A DNA stretch of 5,166 nucleotides. It comes from Anaerolineales bacterium. Lineage in GTDB: Bacteria > Chloroflexota > Anaerolineae > B4-G1 > DUEL01. Shown here piece after piece: positions 4,852-5,166 of the stretch (position 1 is its first letter; each line of letters opens with the position of its first letter). The position numbers were made by a program, and so were the translations under genes. The notes beneath the pieces were generated by a model. That model saw only the letters and a program-made list of their open reading frames with translations. It searched no databases and had not been told where the DNA came from. The DNA lies in assembly GCA_015662065.1 (NCBI GenBank), contig DQUX01000100.1, positions 1-5,166 of the forward strand, given 5' to 3'.

Positions 4852-5166
4852 ATGAGCCAGGTATTTGAGACCTTGCAGGACCGGTACCGGGACCTGGTCG
4901 CCGAAAGCCTCAGCACCATACCGGATGAGCCCTTCCTGGAGAGCGTGCACACCCTCCTGAACGACATCCGGCAGGCGGGGGCGGTCGTGGCCGATCCGGG
5001 AGAACGGAGCCTGCTCCGGGCTTATATGCGCTTCCTGGCGACCTTGCTCCACCAGACCGGCCTACAGGTGCCCGAGGTCGACCTCCTGCCGCCGGACCGG
5101 GAACGGTGGCCCGCGCGGGCCCCCGCCTCCTCGCGCCCGCCTGCCTGGGTCTGGGGCCTCGTCGGC
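4852..5166 (+). CDS. hypothetical protein, 3' end beyond the window
   Basis: This frame is open from ATG 4852 to the end of the window (105 codons, no stop), preceded by GGGAGG 5 nt upstream. The first 70 or so residues look helical and acidic, with FLESVHTLLNDIRQAG and the stretch VADPGERSLLRAYMRFLATLL. A proline- and arginine-rich linker follows (about 80-95). The last visible residues, PAWVWGLVG, are hydrophobic and could be the first turn of a membrane segment, giving a cytoplasmic helical domain followed by an anchor; this is inference from nine residues. I recall similar 'RQAG..ADP.ERS.LRAYMRF' segments in uncharacterised proteins but cannot name a family. It is spaced 11 nt after the previous gene and is very likely co-transcribed with it. 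Confidence 0.75.
   Translation, partial: MSQVFETLQDRYRDLVAESLSTIPDEPFLESVHTLLNDIRQAGAVVADPGERSLLRAYMRFLATLLHQTGLQVPEVDLLPPDRERWPARAPASSRPPAWVWGLVG

Overview
This is a GC-rich bacterial window. It holds an NAD salvage operon on the + strand, a ribosomal protein S20 gene on the - strand, and the start of a second + strand unit of two unrecognised small proteins. High GC, short heptanucleotide tandem arrays between genes, and degenerate 'GAGGACGCCGAG'-like intergenic repeats remind me of Chloroflexota genomes. That assignment is from memory and is tentative; no gene here is decisive for taxonomy.

Positions 62-3789 carry four co-directional genes: a nicotinamidase-type cysteine hydrolase (pncA-like), ammonia-dependent NAD+ synthetase (nadE), RNA 2'-phosphotransferase (kptA/Tpt1) and nicotinate phosphoribosyltransferase (pncB). 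The last three are packed with overlaps (8 to 11 nt between nadE and kptA, depending on the start codon; 4 nt ATGA between kptA and pncB), so translational coupling is likely. Together they give nicotinamide -> nicotinate -> NaMN, then NaAD -> NAD+; only the adenylyltransferase step (nadD) is missing from the window. KptA is the odd member: it consumes NAD+ and releases nicotinamide, the substrate of the first enzyme in the cluster.

Two heptamer-periodic tracts lie in this operon. One fills the pncA-nadE gap (761-830). The other (1583-1638) runs through the nadE/kptA junction and supplies the end of nadE, its stop codon and the start codon of kptA.

Positions 3790-4018 are a non-coding convergent gap with a palindrome just after pncB, an imperfect inverted repeat, and a clear intrinsic terminator for rpsT. 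rpsT (4019-4291, -) starts with TTG, as the E. coli gene does. Between rpsT and the next + gene is a compact divergent promoter region in which one -35 segment appears to serve both strands. The window ends inside the second of two small proteins of unknown function (4436-4840 and 4852 to beyond 5166).
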